Source of the DNA: Ceratothoa steindachneri
Lineage: Eukaryota > Arthropoda > Malacostraca > Isopoda > Cymothoidae
DNA length: 64,000 bases
Direction of reading: 5' to 3'
Assembly (NCBI GenBank): GCA_963969495.1
Contig: OZ018317.1
Coordinates: forward strand, 225,910,099-225,974,098
The notes below the pieces were generated by a model. The model had not been told where the DNA came from. It saw only the letters and a list, made by a program, of their open reading frames with translations, and did no database searches. The position numbers and the translations under genes were made by a program. Below are positions 44,450 to 55,974 of the stretch, piece by piece; position 1 is the first letter of the stretch, and every line of letters begins with the position of its first letter.

Positions 44450-46305
44450 ATGTGTTTTTTTTATATTAATAATTATTTTAACTTCCTTTTTAAAACTACA
44501 TATATTTTTAATAATAATAATAAATAATATTATGAATGATAATAATAATGATAAGAACAATACTTAATAATAATAACTAGAAAGCAATACAACAACGCCA
44601 TTGTCATTAAAACTCGAACAAGCATTAAATGTTTCCTGACCAAGCCAAGACACAAGCGTAGAAGAGTGTTTGTTCATCATCGATTTTTAACTTTTCAAAC
44701 CATTAATTATCAACCCCTACACCATTCCTATGAAGAATGAGTGAATGGGTGCTTCTTAATGCAATCGCTAGGTACTAAACTGTTTTTTCTTATACCAGGA
44801 TCGTCGTTAGATATGACCAACTGATGCGGGAAGGGTGATTTGAATTTAGTGAGAATGACAGTTATTCTGCGTCTAAATCCATAACGATATATGCGCATGA
44901 AGTCCTGAAGTTATTCCCGAAATTAATGAAAATAAGTATAAATGTTGGCCCAGATGCTGCCACAACAATTTGATTGTACCTATTTTGAAATTGATTTTCT
45001 TAGGCTAAACTGTGTTTAAAACAAAATACATTATTCTTTAATTATATAAGCGCTTGTACGGCCTCATTTGAAGTCTGCGGTGTAATTCTAGTCGCCATAT
45101 ATGCAAAAAGACAGGGCAATATTGGAACGCGTCCGTCAACAAAAGTCATCCCTGAACTAGGAGTAAATAGGAGGGAAGACACTGAGGCAACTAACTTGAT
45201 ATTTACTGGAAGATTAATATCTGCACGGCCAACTTCTCAATGTATTTAAAATACTAAATGTTCATTTAATATTTGAACTAGATAACCGAGTGCCGACTAG
45301 AATTAATGGTTACAAACTAGCACAGAACTTTTCTTATAAAATAACATAAATATGGAATGGAGTTAAAAGAACTGCAGTCAATATGTTTAAGAATTGAAAT
45401 GATAAATATAATTAGGTAAAAAACACTTATCTAGGAGACTCGTGTAAATTTAATTTGTTTCCTTCCCAAGTACTTTACAAACTCAGAAAACACAGACAAA
45501 TTTACAACTATCTAAATTTCAAATCAAACCATATAAAATGCATTTTTATTTAAAGATACTTTACATCAGCACTCACGAACAAATTGATACAATACCTAAA
45601 TTCATTATTAATGAAGATACTCTCAATGTAATTCTAACCTTATTTCTGTCAACATTTTAATATTTGCCACATTTCTTAAACATAATGAAAACTTCGAAGA
45701 TACTGGGATCCGCATTGGTTCACCAATATTTTTGAGCAGACTGCCAAGTTAGTTGCCTGGGAAAAGCCCCTATATAAGTCCGATTGACGATCAATTATAT
45801 CGCGTTTTTTCCCATTATGCCAATAGACGTCTGGTTAAACCCAATTTTTCGTCATAAGAATTGACAAAAAATCTCAACGAGATTCAACTTTTCTTCAGTC
45901 AAGATAAAATACTAAGACATTATTATACTCTGTATAAAGAAGAAGCGTTTTAATGGATTACCGAAGAAACTAAAGGGTTATAAATAGAAGCCCTATTTGA
46001 ACAACATGACCTGTATTAAAATAGAAGCAAGGAAAATCATTGAATTCTTAGTGCAGATGTGGTGGGAGAACAGTGTAATTAATGATTCTGGGAGGGGGTG
46101 CATTGGCCCATAACCTTTTCCTAAAGCATCATTGGTTCCAGTCTTCCACCACAATTCTAGGAAGAATTCAATGTTTTTTCCTCCCTACAGTTTAACATGG
46201 GCCAATTTGTTCAAAATGGGAGCTCCATTTAAAATTCCGTAGCTTTTTTACTTTGGATTTATATTCCAGAAGTTACAATCTTAGATATTTTAGAATCACT
46301 ATATA
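44450..46305. other. Unannotated AT-rich sequence
   Basis: About 1.85 kb. An AAT-rich patch at 44500-44580; otherwise nothing recognised on either strand. Confidence 0.4.
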
Positions 46306-46700
46306 AAGGGTGATCCAGGAAAATGGGGCCCCAAAAGAAATCTTTGTAATACTTAAAGTTCTTTTATAAAATCTTGATCATCATTCGAAAGCAGATAGTT
46401 TTTAACTATATACATCTACTAGTAAAAACTAGTCCTTCAAAACAAAAGCGTTAAATGAAATTTATAGACTAGTAATGACTAGGCCTTTAAGATGATTTAA
46501 GATCACTTGATGCACTGTGAGGCAGCTTTGTATTATAACTGAGATATATTATAGAAATGAATCCTTTTTTAAAATAAATATTTTAGAATAATTTGTCATT
46601 CTACTCTTTTGAATTATATTTTGTTTATATGAAAAAAATAAAATATTTAAGAATCTATGATGGCTATTTCTTTTGGGTCACTTTTTTGCGAATCACCCAA
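46306..46700. mobile_element. 395-bp MITE with about 35-bp terminal inverted repeats
   Basis: Left end AAGGGTGATCCAGGAAAA then GGCCCCAAAAGAAAT; right end on the opposite strand TTGGGTGATTCGCAAAAA then GTGACCCAAAAGAAAT. TA flanks both sides (46304-46305 and 46701-46702), as for Tc1/mariner-derived elements. No coding sequence inside. A partial relative lies at 16597. Confidence 0.8.
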
Positions 46701-46777
46701 TATTATGAAACCCATCCCCAATAATAATCCTCAACATTGCTCAATGCATTTATTGCATAGTATTCAAATTACTAATC

Positions 46778-47492
46778 TGCTGTAGCCACTAATGGCACTA
46801 AATTATATGCCAGTAAGATTTATTAAGAGATTAGATTTTACTATATTCATTTTAATTTATTGATATTAATTGAATATGCGAAATAATATGGTACCACATA
46901 AAAGAGGGAATTATTCACTTCAAAGAAAATTGCTAATGAGAATTAATTTACTATTATTGCTTTGATGTATCTCTTCCTTTAGGCAGTGTGAAAAAACTTT
47001 AATTAAATAAGAATATGCCTTTCACCCTATGTTGTTAGTTAAACAAGGGGAATGAATTAAATGCACTTTAAGTTTGGCGAATTTATACAAGAAACGCGTT
47101 TGGAAAACTTGCCGGCTAATGGAGGAGTAGGCTGAAATGAATAGCGCGCGTCGTTGAAATGAGAGTAGTGCGGTTATTGGATGCTTGTTGTTATGGATAT
47201 CAGTGAGAAAAAAGAGATCTCTTTAACCAGGTGTTACTTCAAGTCTTCTCGTCTTGTGGAGACTGATGTATATCATGTTTGTAGAACAATTGCGTTCTCA
47301 GGAAAGTTGCCTCTGTCGGACGCAGGAGGTAGATACCAGGAATCTTATCTGCGAAACGCGAAAGGTATCATTTTGATTCTCCCCACAGAGACGGGCGAAA
47401 GCTCGGACGGAAGGGTCTCTGGTCACGCATGAATACCCATGAGAGTGTGTGCATGTCATGCCGGAATAGTCCTCGGGGGTGACGTCACCGCA
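46778..47492 (-). repeat. 3' LTR of the Gypsy element
   Basis: Starts tgctgtagccactaatggca and ends near gacgtcaccgca (TG...CA). It shares with the right LTR, in order: actaatggcact; gaataatatg/gaaataatct followed by cacataaaa and ggaattattcacttca; gaattaaatgc; aatttata followed by gagaaac/aagaaac; ggagtaggct; and agaatcttat or ggaatcttat with gcgaaac. Purine-rich text on the minus strand just upstream (gtggaggcggtcgagg) is a possible polypurine tract. The right boundary is approximate. Confidence 0.75.
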
Positions 47493-47559
47493 AGTGCCTC
47501 GACCGCCTCCACAGCACTAAAATTCCATTAATTTAGGTGCTAAACGAGACTAACATTAT

Positions 47560-48590
47560 ATCAGGTTGCCTTAATGACGATCCTGCTATTGCAACGTGGA
47601 CTCTCTGCTCGAAGGACCCATTGTCTCAAAGTGAGGAGGTTTAAGACAATTAATTTCAACCATGCTGTCTCTTCCGTTCTTCGATATTAGGTAATCCTTG
47701 GAAGCACGTCTGAGGACTTGGGAAGGCCCTATGTATGTTAGCTGTAATGGCTCTTTTACGCATCTATCCTATCTAAAACAGAAGACGACTATGGAGATCT
47801 TTTGGGAAATAAACCGTCTTTTCCCCTTTGGCCTGATCTGCCATTGATCCGTCTGAAAGTGGTAACAAAATCAAATAGAGAGATAGTGCGTGAGGGGCCC
47901 TTGATGAATTGGCCGGGCAGACATAGCCTGGTACTGCACACGAATTTGGCGAAGAACCGCCGAGATCTTTCCAAGCGTTCCTGAGGATCAAGGAAAATCA
48001 ATTCACCCAGGTTGTCTGATTTGCGGACCTCAGAGCCCCATGAGGGCTCCTGTGATTCCGCTCGATTAAGCCGTTTATTTCTGGGTGTTACACGGTCATT
48101 TTAATGCGCCTAGTATCATGGGTAGGAGTGAGTTGTGCTAAAAGAGAGGACTCGAATTGAGAAATGCGATCCGTCCTCATAGTTGTAGGGATGCCTAACT
48201 TTGCCACTAAGGCTCCTATAACAACCTGGACGATGGTCAAGGAGACCATGTTTGCCATGGAAAATGCTTCTACCCAACGCATAAATCGACCTACCATCGT
48301 GAGTACGTATGTCTTGCCTTGGTAGAGCAGAAGCAGGCCTACGATGTCCAAGGGAATCTGCTTGAAATCTTTGGAGGCGAGGACACACTGATGGAAAAGG
48401 GTACGGTGTGTCGCTGTAACTTTAAGCGTTAGCATTGTGCACAGCTGCGAGCCCAGCAACAAAAGTTCTTGTCAATTCAAGCCAAAGTACCAAACTCCGA
48501 GCGCCTTTTGGAGGCTCTAATTTGAGGATGCGAAAAACGCTGCATGACAGATAAAATACACTACCAGAAGGCTATGGGTACATACTGCCT
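47560..48590 (-). pseudogene. Gypsy integrase remnant
   Basis: Inserts the DNA copy into the genome. In order: zinc-binding part with SHPQIRASKRR and a C-terminal Cys pair (about 48530-48440); core with LDIVGLLLLYQGKTYVLTMV (first Asp), VGRFMRWVEAFSM, GIPTTMRTDRISQFES (second Asp) and NGLIERNHRSPHGALR (the Glu, about 48040); then VKEPLQLTYIGPSQVLRRA and INCLKPPHFE at the C-terminus, ending near 47640. All three catalytic acids are still legible although the frame is broken several times. Confidence 0.88.
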
Positions 48591-48599
48591 TAGTTTTTC

Positions 48600-49900
48600 T
48601 ATTAAGACTTCGCAGTAGATGTGGAACTTCCCTGAGTCAAATGCGAGTTCTGGTTCTTCGTTTTGCATGGCCGCACTTGCGTAGTAGTCAACGTCTATGG
48701 TAGGTAGCTGGATTAGGACAATGTTAAGGCGAGAGAAAGAGAGAAATCATCAGCTACAAAATTTTATTTCCGTTTAACAAGGTGGATTTCGGTGGTAAAT
48801 TGCGATACATAATCTTGTTAGCGTAATTTTCGTGGGGAATAGCGATCTAAAGTGGTCTGAATCGCGGATAGAAGTTCAAATGGTCGGTTTATATGGTGGA
48901 ACTTAGCCTTTCCATCTGATGGCGTAAAAGTTTTACCAAGAGAAATACAGCCAAAACTCACATCCAAGAGTGATCTAACGTCTCTCGGCACGCTTAAGCA
49001 TCTTGGAGAAAAATACTATGGGACTCCATGTTTCTTTGATGCCAGACGCCTACCACACCGTAGTCGGATTCGTCCATTATGAAGTAAAGCTCGTCTGTAA
49101 ATTCAACACGGAATAAACGGCTATGGGTAGACAAAGTGCTTTTGACAATGGTAAAAGTCTTGAATGCCTGATCCGCCATGTATTTGGGGGGGGGGTTCTT
49201 TTTTCGAATTCATTTTTTAAGAAGCGTATTTAAGGGATTTAAAAGTTGTGCTCAAAGTAGGATGAAACATTGGTCAAAGTTGACCATCCAAAGGAACTCG
49301 CGCAACTCTGTACAGTAAATACATGGCTGTACTAACTTTACTATTACTTCAATTTTCTCCTCTAGAGTGGTGATGCCATCCTTCATGATATGATGACCAA
49401 TTTAGGTAATCTACAAGGACTTAAAAGTACATTTGGTGGTGGTAATCCAAAGTCTAACCTACCCTATACGTTCGAAGAGTTTCGTGGGTGGGAAATATGT
49501 TCATCAAGACTTCAACTTGCTATCAAAATGTCATCTAGAAATAGGGACAAAATCGAGGCCTCGTAATATTGAGTCAATAAAACGCTCAGAAGTTTTATCT
49601 GGGTTTTAGAAACTTACCAGTATCCCGACCCACTAAAAAATTCTAAATTGCAATATAGTGTTAGTCTTGTGGATGAAATCTGAGTAATCTGATATTCGCC
49701 GGTATGCCTAGACCAAGTCGACCTTGGATAATATTGATTTTCCGTTAAGAGTAGAAGAAAATGCATCATATTTGGCACAGGATAGCAATCACTCTTTGTC
49801 TTGGCATCGAGACATTGAAAATCGCTGCAGGGTTTCCATTCACATAAAGAGGGGGTACCCATTCATTCTTGGAAGACAGAATGAAGCCGACGCGCATCAT
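48600..49900 (-). pseudogene. Gypsy reverse transcriptase and RNase H remnant
   Basis: RT blocks: WKPCSDFQCLDAKTKSDCYP (about 49850-49790), the 'GdyRaLNa.T..D.YP.P' motif; FLDDILIAS (about 49540), the catalytic F/YxDD intact; FLGHHIMKDGITTLEEKIE; and LREFLWMVNFDQCFI near 49290. The RNase H part at 49179-48994 has AFKTFTIVKSTLSTHS and FIMDESDYGVVGVWHQR, where 'tDAS..giGavL.Q' is expected. The catalytic Asp there is kept (MDES). Stops and frameshifts between all blocks. Confidence 0.88.
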
Positions 49901-50279
49901 TTCTTCAAAATACTCTTCTGTCGCTGCGAGTTTGTGATCAGGTAGCCTTCGAGCATGGTAATGGGCGGGAGGACTGTATAGCTTGATGTAGTAAATTACT
50001 GCTAGGTCTGGAAATAAAAAAAAAGTTGTGCGTACCTGGAATCAACTGCAATGGAAAGCTGATACTGATCAGGTTAGAGTGATACCTGCTTTCCCGTAAA
50101 GGAAAATTATATCAACAAGTCGACTAGTCTACGTCGATTAAGGTTAACAACTAGATAAAAATTGGTTAGAAAAAGGTTGGAAAATTAAATCAGGGGATCC
50201 TGCGCGAAACCTTTGCGAATATGAATATTCACGTGAAAAAGCATCGTAATCCAAAGCTAAGTGTCAGCCGTCTTTCGCC

Positions 50280-50570
50280 TTAGGTTGAAATCGATGTACC
50301 GTTTGCAACCATTATTTGAATAAAATGAATTGGCCTATTTTTCTTAGAAATACTCACCGGTACTAGGTTAAAGACTGACACAGATTCCAACAGAAACATG
50401 ATCTTGGTTACTGGCTCAACTAGTATAAGACGGTGTTCCTTGTATTTGCTCCCTACGCCCGCCACTAGGCGAAGGGAGTTATTACTTTCTCCAAAATAAA
50501 CAGGTAGAAGTTGTCTTGTGAGCTTTTTCTTTGGTTCGCTGCTGGTACCATCAGTGTCTCTGCACCCCAT
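50280..50570 (-). pseudogene. Gypsy protease remnant
   Basis: Open stretch of 96 codons. LRLVAGVGSKYKEHRLILVE is followed by PVTKIMFLLESVSVF, aligning with the '...t...FLVDTGAdvSv' of aspartic proteases, and by IMVANGTSIST ('l.AANGT.I.tyG'). The catalytic DTG reads ESV, so the protease is dead. It cleaves the gag-pol polyprotein in active relatives. Confidence 0.75.
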
Positions 50571-51010
50571 GTTGTTGAGAAGAGGGTCGAAAGCGGCTGG
50601 AAGAGCGGTGGCGAGGCTGTGACCTTGGGGCGTGCCCAGCTTCCTCGGATGCGGATACCTTGAACTTCTCGTATTTCTTCGAGAGGAGTTTTAAGTCACA
50701 CCTCAAAGAAGCATCGAAAGGGTTTATTTGGGCTAACGCGGGAAAAAGAAACTTCAAGGATGGTGTCTGCTGTTTTTGCTACCTGCTCCAAAGGAGTGCT
50801 GAAAGATAGGGTGGTCAACCTTTGCTGCATCTCAGGAAGGAGATATTTGGAAAAATAGATCTCTAGGAGATTGTTGCTGATGGAATCGTAGAGTGCGTCA
50901 CTGAGTGACCTCATTACACGCATCAGCTCCATGGGTCTCCTGTCGCTAAGCTTCTCCTGCATCAGGAGCTGCCGTGGACGTAGGCGATTGGAAGTAGCTG
51001 TTTGCATTAG
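50571..51010 (-). pseudogene. Gypsy gag remnant
   Basis: LLMQEKLSDRRPMELMRVMR, then NLLEIYFSKYLLPEMQQRL and LEQVAKTADTILEV, the usual order of the arthropod Gypsy gag core ('lG.r.PS.LlR.M..L ... lf..rLP..v...La.. ..le.lA..AD.i.e'). An Arg/Ser-rich tail (RSQPRHRSSSRFRPSS) precedes the remains of a Cys-rich segment. Frame breaks near 50700 and 50560. Confidence 0.8.
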
Positions 51011-51375
51011 TAACGGCTGATTGAGGTCATCATATCGCCTGATAGCTTATACGGATAGGATTAAATCGCACACGATCGCAGCAGCTGACAGCAGCATGTA
51101 GGAAATCGTGTGTGCTTATTTTTCATTACGCTCATATCTCTTGGATTCTAAAGAATGGCTTCGCACTATCTGATCTATATATGGGGGTCTCCCTCATGTT
51201 ACAGGGGCAAGGGTATGTGTAATCTCTCGATTGAGAAGGCAGTATAATTATCGATAGGTTCCATCGCACGTGGTAAATATCGAATGCTGGAAAACACAGA
51301 GTTTAATACTGCTCGTACAAATCAACTTTTAGCAACGACAAAGAAAGAGTATATTTTTCAACGCATCCAACAAAA

Positions 51376-51398
51376 GGACTGGTTTCTTGTGACACCGA
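51376..51398 (-). promoter_or_regulatory. Probable primer-binding site
   Basis: On the minus strand directly after the LTR end (…CCACGGCCA) comes TCGGTGTCACAAGAAACC, close to the TGGTGTCA... start seen in many arthropod Gypsy elements. Inferred from position and similarity only. Confidence 0.5.
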
Positions 51399-51686
51399 TG
51401 GCCGTGGGTACTAATGGCACTATTAGTACTGCTGGCACTAATAATATGACAGAAGGACCCATTTGCTTCTGCTTTGATTTACCGTCGAAGTGAATTTGAA
51501 GGTTGTTGAATGTTACTAAACTCTTTACTATGGAGGGTTGCAAGAAAGAGATTCGGATTATTTTTTATTACAATAAATAATTAATTTAACGATATTAGTT
51601 AAATAGGCGAAATAATCTATTAGCACATAAAAAAGGAAATTATTCACTTCAATGCGAATTATATTTTTTATTATTGCATTAATATA

Positions 51687-52999
51687 CAGGGTGTCCATAA
51701 AGTCTCTATAATTTAAAAAAATCATTACAAAGACAATTGCTAAGATATCTTAATCAAACTTGTTCAATTGTTCTCAGTGGTTTTCAAAGCTTTTAATTCC
51801 ATTGCATTTTCGTGTTTCAGGCATCCTGTTGATTAACGAGGAATCCTTTTGAAGAACCCCTAAGAAATGGCTACTCCTCAAGAGAATGCACAATGTGCAT
51901 CATGGTTTATTGAGACAAAATCGGATACGCAGACTCGACGAAACTACAGAAAAAGTATGGAAGAGATCCACCATCACGCCCGTCAATTCGTGCACGGCAC
52001 AAGAAATTTATGGAGACAGGGACAGTGTTAGATAGAAAGAGAAGTGGGCGGCCAAGAACATCCGAGGAAAACATCGATCGTGTAAGAGAAGCTTTTTCTC
52101 GTGCTCCCACAAAGTACATCCGTGCTGCTACCAAACAGTTAGAGCTACCACGTTCAACAGTACACAAGAACTTGCGATTGTACGCTTACAAAGTGCAACT
52201 CCTACAGCCAATCGAGCCAAATGATAAGCCAAGACAAAAAGAGTTTGATGCAACTAATTTCTAAAGATAAAACATTCCTCAGGCGAGTTATTTAAGTTAT
52301 GAGGCAACCTTTCATGTTTCAGGGAAACTGAACAAACACAATGTGAGAACCTGAGGATCAAAACACCTCCACATGACTAGAGAAGTTCAGTGAGATAGTC
52401 CGAAAGTGAATTTCTGGTGTGGGATTATGTGCAATCGAATTATTAGTCCATTTTTCTTACACGAGAGATGAATTACTGCAAATGTCTACCTTGACGTTTT
52501 GACTGAATATGTGGCACCACAACTGTAGGACCTTCAACCGACCATTATTTTCCAGCAAGATGGTGCCCTACCACATTGGGGACTGCATGTTCGTGAGTTC
52601 CTCAATCAAACATTTCCACACCGTTGGATTAGAATGGATGGACCAATTCCATGGCCACCACGTTCACCAGATATCACACCTCTAGATTTCTTCCTATGAG
52701 GTATGTTAAAGATATCATGTATCGAAAACAAAGATTAGGGACATTACTAAACTAAAGCAAAGGATAACATATGCGATTGCAACCATTGATGAGGCTATGC
52801 TACAGCGAACATGACAAGAAATCGAGTACCGTCTTGATGTGCTTCGTGAAACTAATGGTGCCCACATAGAGGTGTATTAAATGAGGTAAAAAAACTTTGA
52901 AAACCACTGAGTACAATAGAACAAGTCTGATTAAGATATCATATCAATTACCTTTGTAATAATTTTTTTAAATTGTAAAGAGACTTTATGGACACCCTG
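51687..52999 (+). mobile_element. Complete Tc1/mariner-superfamily element, about 100-bp TIRs
   Basis: Begins CAGGGTGTCCATAAAGTCTC at 51687 and ends with the inverted copy at 52999; inverted similarity extends over about 100 bp to ctcagtggttttcaaag. TA flanks both sides (51685-51686, 53000-53001). The TIRs are unusually long for the superfamily. Its single gene is broken (next entry). The left LTR of the host Gypsy element shows the same site without the insertion. Confidence 0.95.
51867..52880 (+). pseudogene. Transposase of the complete mariner-type element
   Basis: Helix-turn-helix part: ATPQENAQCASWFIETKSD with TQTRRNYRK (51867 on), a frameshift near 51955, then ETGTVLDRKRSGRPRTS and RAATKQLELPRSTVHKNLR (52011-52180). 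After a frame break near 52250 the DDE part continues: NRIIGPFFF-type sequence (52440), VLTEYVAPQL-like text (52500), QQDGALPHWGLHVREFL (catalytic Asp; about 52555-52605) and WPPRSPDITPLDFFL (third Asp; 52650-52700), then a stop, and a C-terminus GAHIEVY ending at 52880. At least four frame breaks, so inactive, but the order is complete. Same broad family as the fragment at 7990-8872. Confidence 0.9.
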
Positions 53000-53399
53000 T
53001 ATAGCTTCTTTTAAGCAGTGAGAAATTTATAGCTATGCTACTCTCCGCATGCTAAAATTAGTGATTTGTGCGAAGTGAATTAAATGCTCTTTGAGTCTAG
53101 TAAATTTATACGAGAAACACATGTTGAAAAATTACCAGTCAATGAAGGAGTAGGCTACGATGAATGGCGCGCGTTGCTCACCAAAAATATCGAGGAGGGA
53201 TGGGGACGTCTCTTTAGGCAGTTGTGCTCTTCAAAATGGTTTAATTTCCCCCAAATCTGGGGAGCTTGGCGTGTCCTTTGCTTAGAAAAGACTTGCGTTG
53301 CCAGGAAAGTTAATTACGTCGGAAACAGAAGGTAGATAACTAGAATCTTATCAGCGAAACACGGAGATTGTTCCTCACTGTCTGTATTTGTTTTTATGC

Positions 53400-53404
53400 C
53401 TGTT

Positions 53405-53438
<34 letters not shown>

Positions 53439-53440
53439 AT
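53400..53440. repeat. (CTGT)n(CT)n microsatellite
   Basis: Five or so CTGT units pass into about ten CT units inside the right LTR. Confidence 0.95.
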
Positions 53441-53530
53441 TCACTTCACAGATTCAAGCAGAACTCGGCCGAAAGTTACTTTGAGTGCGTGCAATCGTAT
53501 GGAGAAAGCTGGAAACCGGCGTCCTCCACA

Positions 53531-53899
53531 AAACTTTCTAAAATAACCAGTCAATAATTTGTAACAAACTGTTAATTAGCTTTTGATCGTTACCATATTA
53601 CCACAGTCTGTTTGCTTATTTCTGATCATATTTCGCGCGACTTATTTTTTGTCGATTTATTGTTTTAGAATTATTTTATTAGTATGTTCTTTTCTGAAAC
53701 CTTTAGCCAATTATTTTTATTTTGATATTTGAAGGTGGAAGATTAAGTTTACTTAGACTCTGAGTCGTAATGACAGCAAGGGAAAAGAAATACATAGAAA
53801 ACTTAGGCTTGAGGGCAGTAGGAAAGTTTAGATACATCAGCTTAAGGGAAATAAATGTATCTATGCGTAAAACGTAAGGTATTTAACCAGCGCATCTTA
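53531..53899. other. Unannotated spacer
   Basis: AT-rich; nothing recognised between the Gypsy LTR and the Harbinger terminus. Confidence 0.4.
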
Positions 53900-54199
53900 G
53901 GCTGGGGTCACACATTGGCGAATCGCCATTTTGAGCGAACCCCATCGCCATGTCCATCGACCACCCCGCGTTCATTTGCCCTGCCAACGCAATCATTGGA
54001 GATGAGGCGCAATATATTCGAAGGAAGGTAACAGCCTACAGCGAATTCACTACGGTGTGTTGCCATTTTAAGGCGATAATTAACAATAGATTCTCGCATG
54101 CATTTCGATTGCTCTGCGTCCGTCTAGAGATAATTTGCTAGACATTCGTGGGCACTTTGTGGGCGGGGCATGGTGATATATATAGTGGGTGCCCACTAA

Positions 54200-55700
54200 C
54201 TGGCTGCACAGTGTCCAAAATAACCCTTCAGCAGCTGCCTTGTCTTCATGGAGTAATTTAATCTTATTACCGAAGACATCGTGGAGGAGCCTGAATTCGT
54301 GAAAGCTTTTCTTTTTTATCAAAAGAGCCGCCTAATGACCATGGTCAAGCTCTGGTTGCATCTCAAAAACTGTAGGAAGAGAAGGTAGCCCTGAAGTGTC
54401 TGGGTACGCCCCTACCTAACCTGTCGTGCCTCCCATGGGCATCATGAGAATCTCATGTGTGTATTGGCAGAAGAAAATCCCTCGCTCTATAGGAACTTCA
54501 CCCGTCTGGATGCTGACCTTTTCAATCAAGTTGTTGAACGAGTATGACGCCACATCGAGAAATCAATAACGTTCTGGTGCGAGCCATTGGAGCCTGCCCT
54601 ACGTGTTGCAAACTCTCAGATTCCTAGCAACCGGGAATTTATACAAGAGTCTCGGGTATGACTTTCACGTTGCTCCTTACACCATCTCCCTACTTGCACC
54701 TGAGACATGCCGAGCCATTGTAGCAGCATATGGGGATGAGGTCATGAAGATGCCTGACACAACCAAGGGCTGGAAGGAAGTTGCCCGTGGGTTTCATGAG
54801 CGTTGAAATTTCCCCAATACCCTGGGGGCTATAGATGGGAATCACATCCGCATCAAAAGACCAGCCTTCAGTGGGTCCCACTATTACAACTACAAGAAGT
54901 ACTTCTTAATGATCCTGATTGATGTGGTTGATTATGACTACAGGTTCATGTATCTCGGAGCTGTGGGGTCAGAGTCGGATGGGGGTGTCTTTGCACACTC
55001 TACATAAGTTGCCAGAACTTTTGAAAGGGAAGCAAGCCAACCTTTCTCCTGTATAACTACTACCAGGAGACCCCAATGCACACACTGTAAGCTATTTCCT
55101 CGTGGGAGGTGATGGTCTCTCTCTATGGAACTAAATGATGAAGCCATACCCCAATAGAAATTTGACTAACCCAGAGAGGATATATAACTACAGATTCAGC
55201 AGGGCGCGTCGAGTTGTGTAGAATGCCTTTGGCATTTTGGCTAACAGGTCAATGTTTTGATATTTTTCTGTTTCTGTTAAATAAATTTATATGAATACTT
55301 ATCATGTCTGTAATTATTTTGTGTTTATTACCATAAATATAGTGTCTCGTAATATGTGAACATCCTTCTATGTGTGGCATTTTATGTTTCTGAACTTAAC
55401 TATTTCTTTTCATCCCATCAACAGGTTTCGCGTCCCCCATTCCAGCATCCAGGTGCTGCATGACCGAATGGAGGCCTTGGTTATGGCATGTTGTGTTCTT
55501 CAACACCTCCTCAGAAGTTTGAACCCCAACAGAGATTATTCAGGTTACACCTGGGGACTAGAGAGAGGACCAACCTTTGACAGATATTCCTGACCAACCT
55601 AGAGAGGCAACAGGGCTACCCAGTCTGCCGAAGCACAACTGAACTACCTCAGAGACTACTATTCCTCACCCCATGGGAGTGTTCCATGGCAGAATTCTAA
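54200..55700 (+). pseudogene. Harbinger (HARBI1-like) transposase
   Basis: Reads, over several frames: YRNFTRLDADLFNQVVERV and HIEKSITFWCEPLEPAL (54490-54600); TLRFLATGNLYKSLGYDF and PETCRAIVAAYGDEVMKMP (54603-54770); NFPNTLGAIDGNHIRIKRP (first Asp; 54810-54865); YYNYKKYF, DYDYRFMYLGAVGS and SDGGVF (second Asp, 54920-54990); YFLVGGDGLSLWN; MMKPYPNRNLTNPERIYNYR; SRARRVV*NAFGILANR, where the catalytic Glu codon is now a stop (tag). An intron with GT...AG at 55248-55424 splits ANR|FRVPHSSIQ. The last exon has VMACCVLQHLLRS. Frameshifts near 54600, 55000 and 55080. A TATA-like gatatatatagtg lies near 54173. Confidence 0.9.
55248..55424 (+). other. Intron of the Harbinger transposase
   Basis: GTCAAT donor after AACAG and a pyrimidine-rich acceptor ending CATCAACAG. 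Joining the exons keeps the frame across the conserved ANR-FR motif, which supports a real intron of 177 bp. Confidence 0.75.
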
Positions 55701-55974
55701 GATATGAGGTATGTTCCAAAAATATATATTTCTTTATGTTGTTCCACCCTTTTGCGATTAATTAAAACTATAAAAATGTTAACATGCAAATCTTAGTTAA
55801 ACTTAAAGCATAATCAGTAATCAAGTATATGTCTACATACAAATAAATAAATAATAAAGTAAAAAATATTGATACCTATGAAAAAGGTACACATGTTCAT
55901 ACAAGGCACAAATACTATGTTCTCCACACAGCCAAAAAGTATCACCAAACCAACACAAACTAGCTACTTATTGT
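55701..55974. other. Region between the convergent Harbinger genes
   Basis: AT-rich, with aataaataaataataaagt near 55842; possible poly(A) signals for both strands. No coding signal. Confidence 0.45.

Larger units (their letters stand above)
46778..53530 (-). mobile_element. Degenerate Ty3/Gypsy LTR retrotransposon
   Basis: Minus-strand element with, from right to left, 5' LTR (51399 to about 53530, split by a mariner), primer-binding-like site, gag, protease, reverse transcriptase, RNase H, integrase and 3' LTR (46778-47492). The domain order gag-PR-RT-RH-IN is the normal Gypsy order. Every domain carries stops or frameshifts. The two LTRs are direct repeats but diverged, so the insertion is old. 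Confidence 0.88.
51399..53530 (-). repeat. 5' LTR of the Gypsy element, split by a mariner
   Basis: Starts tggccgtgggtactaatggc and matches the left LTR block by block up to 51686, resumes at 53000 and continues to about 53530. Removing the 1313-bp mariner and one TA leaves an LTR of about 820 bp, longer than the left one mainly because of a (CTGT)n(CT)n tract at 53400-53440. The right boundary is approximate. Confidence 0.75.
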
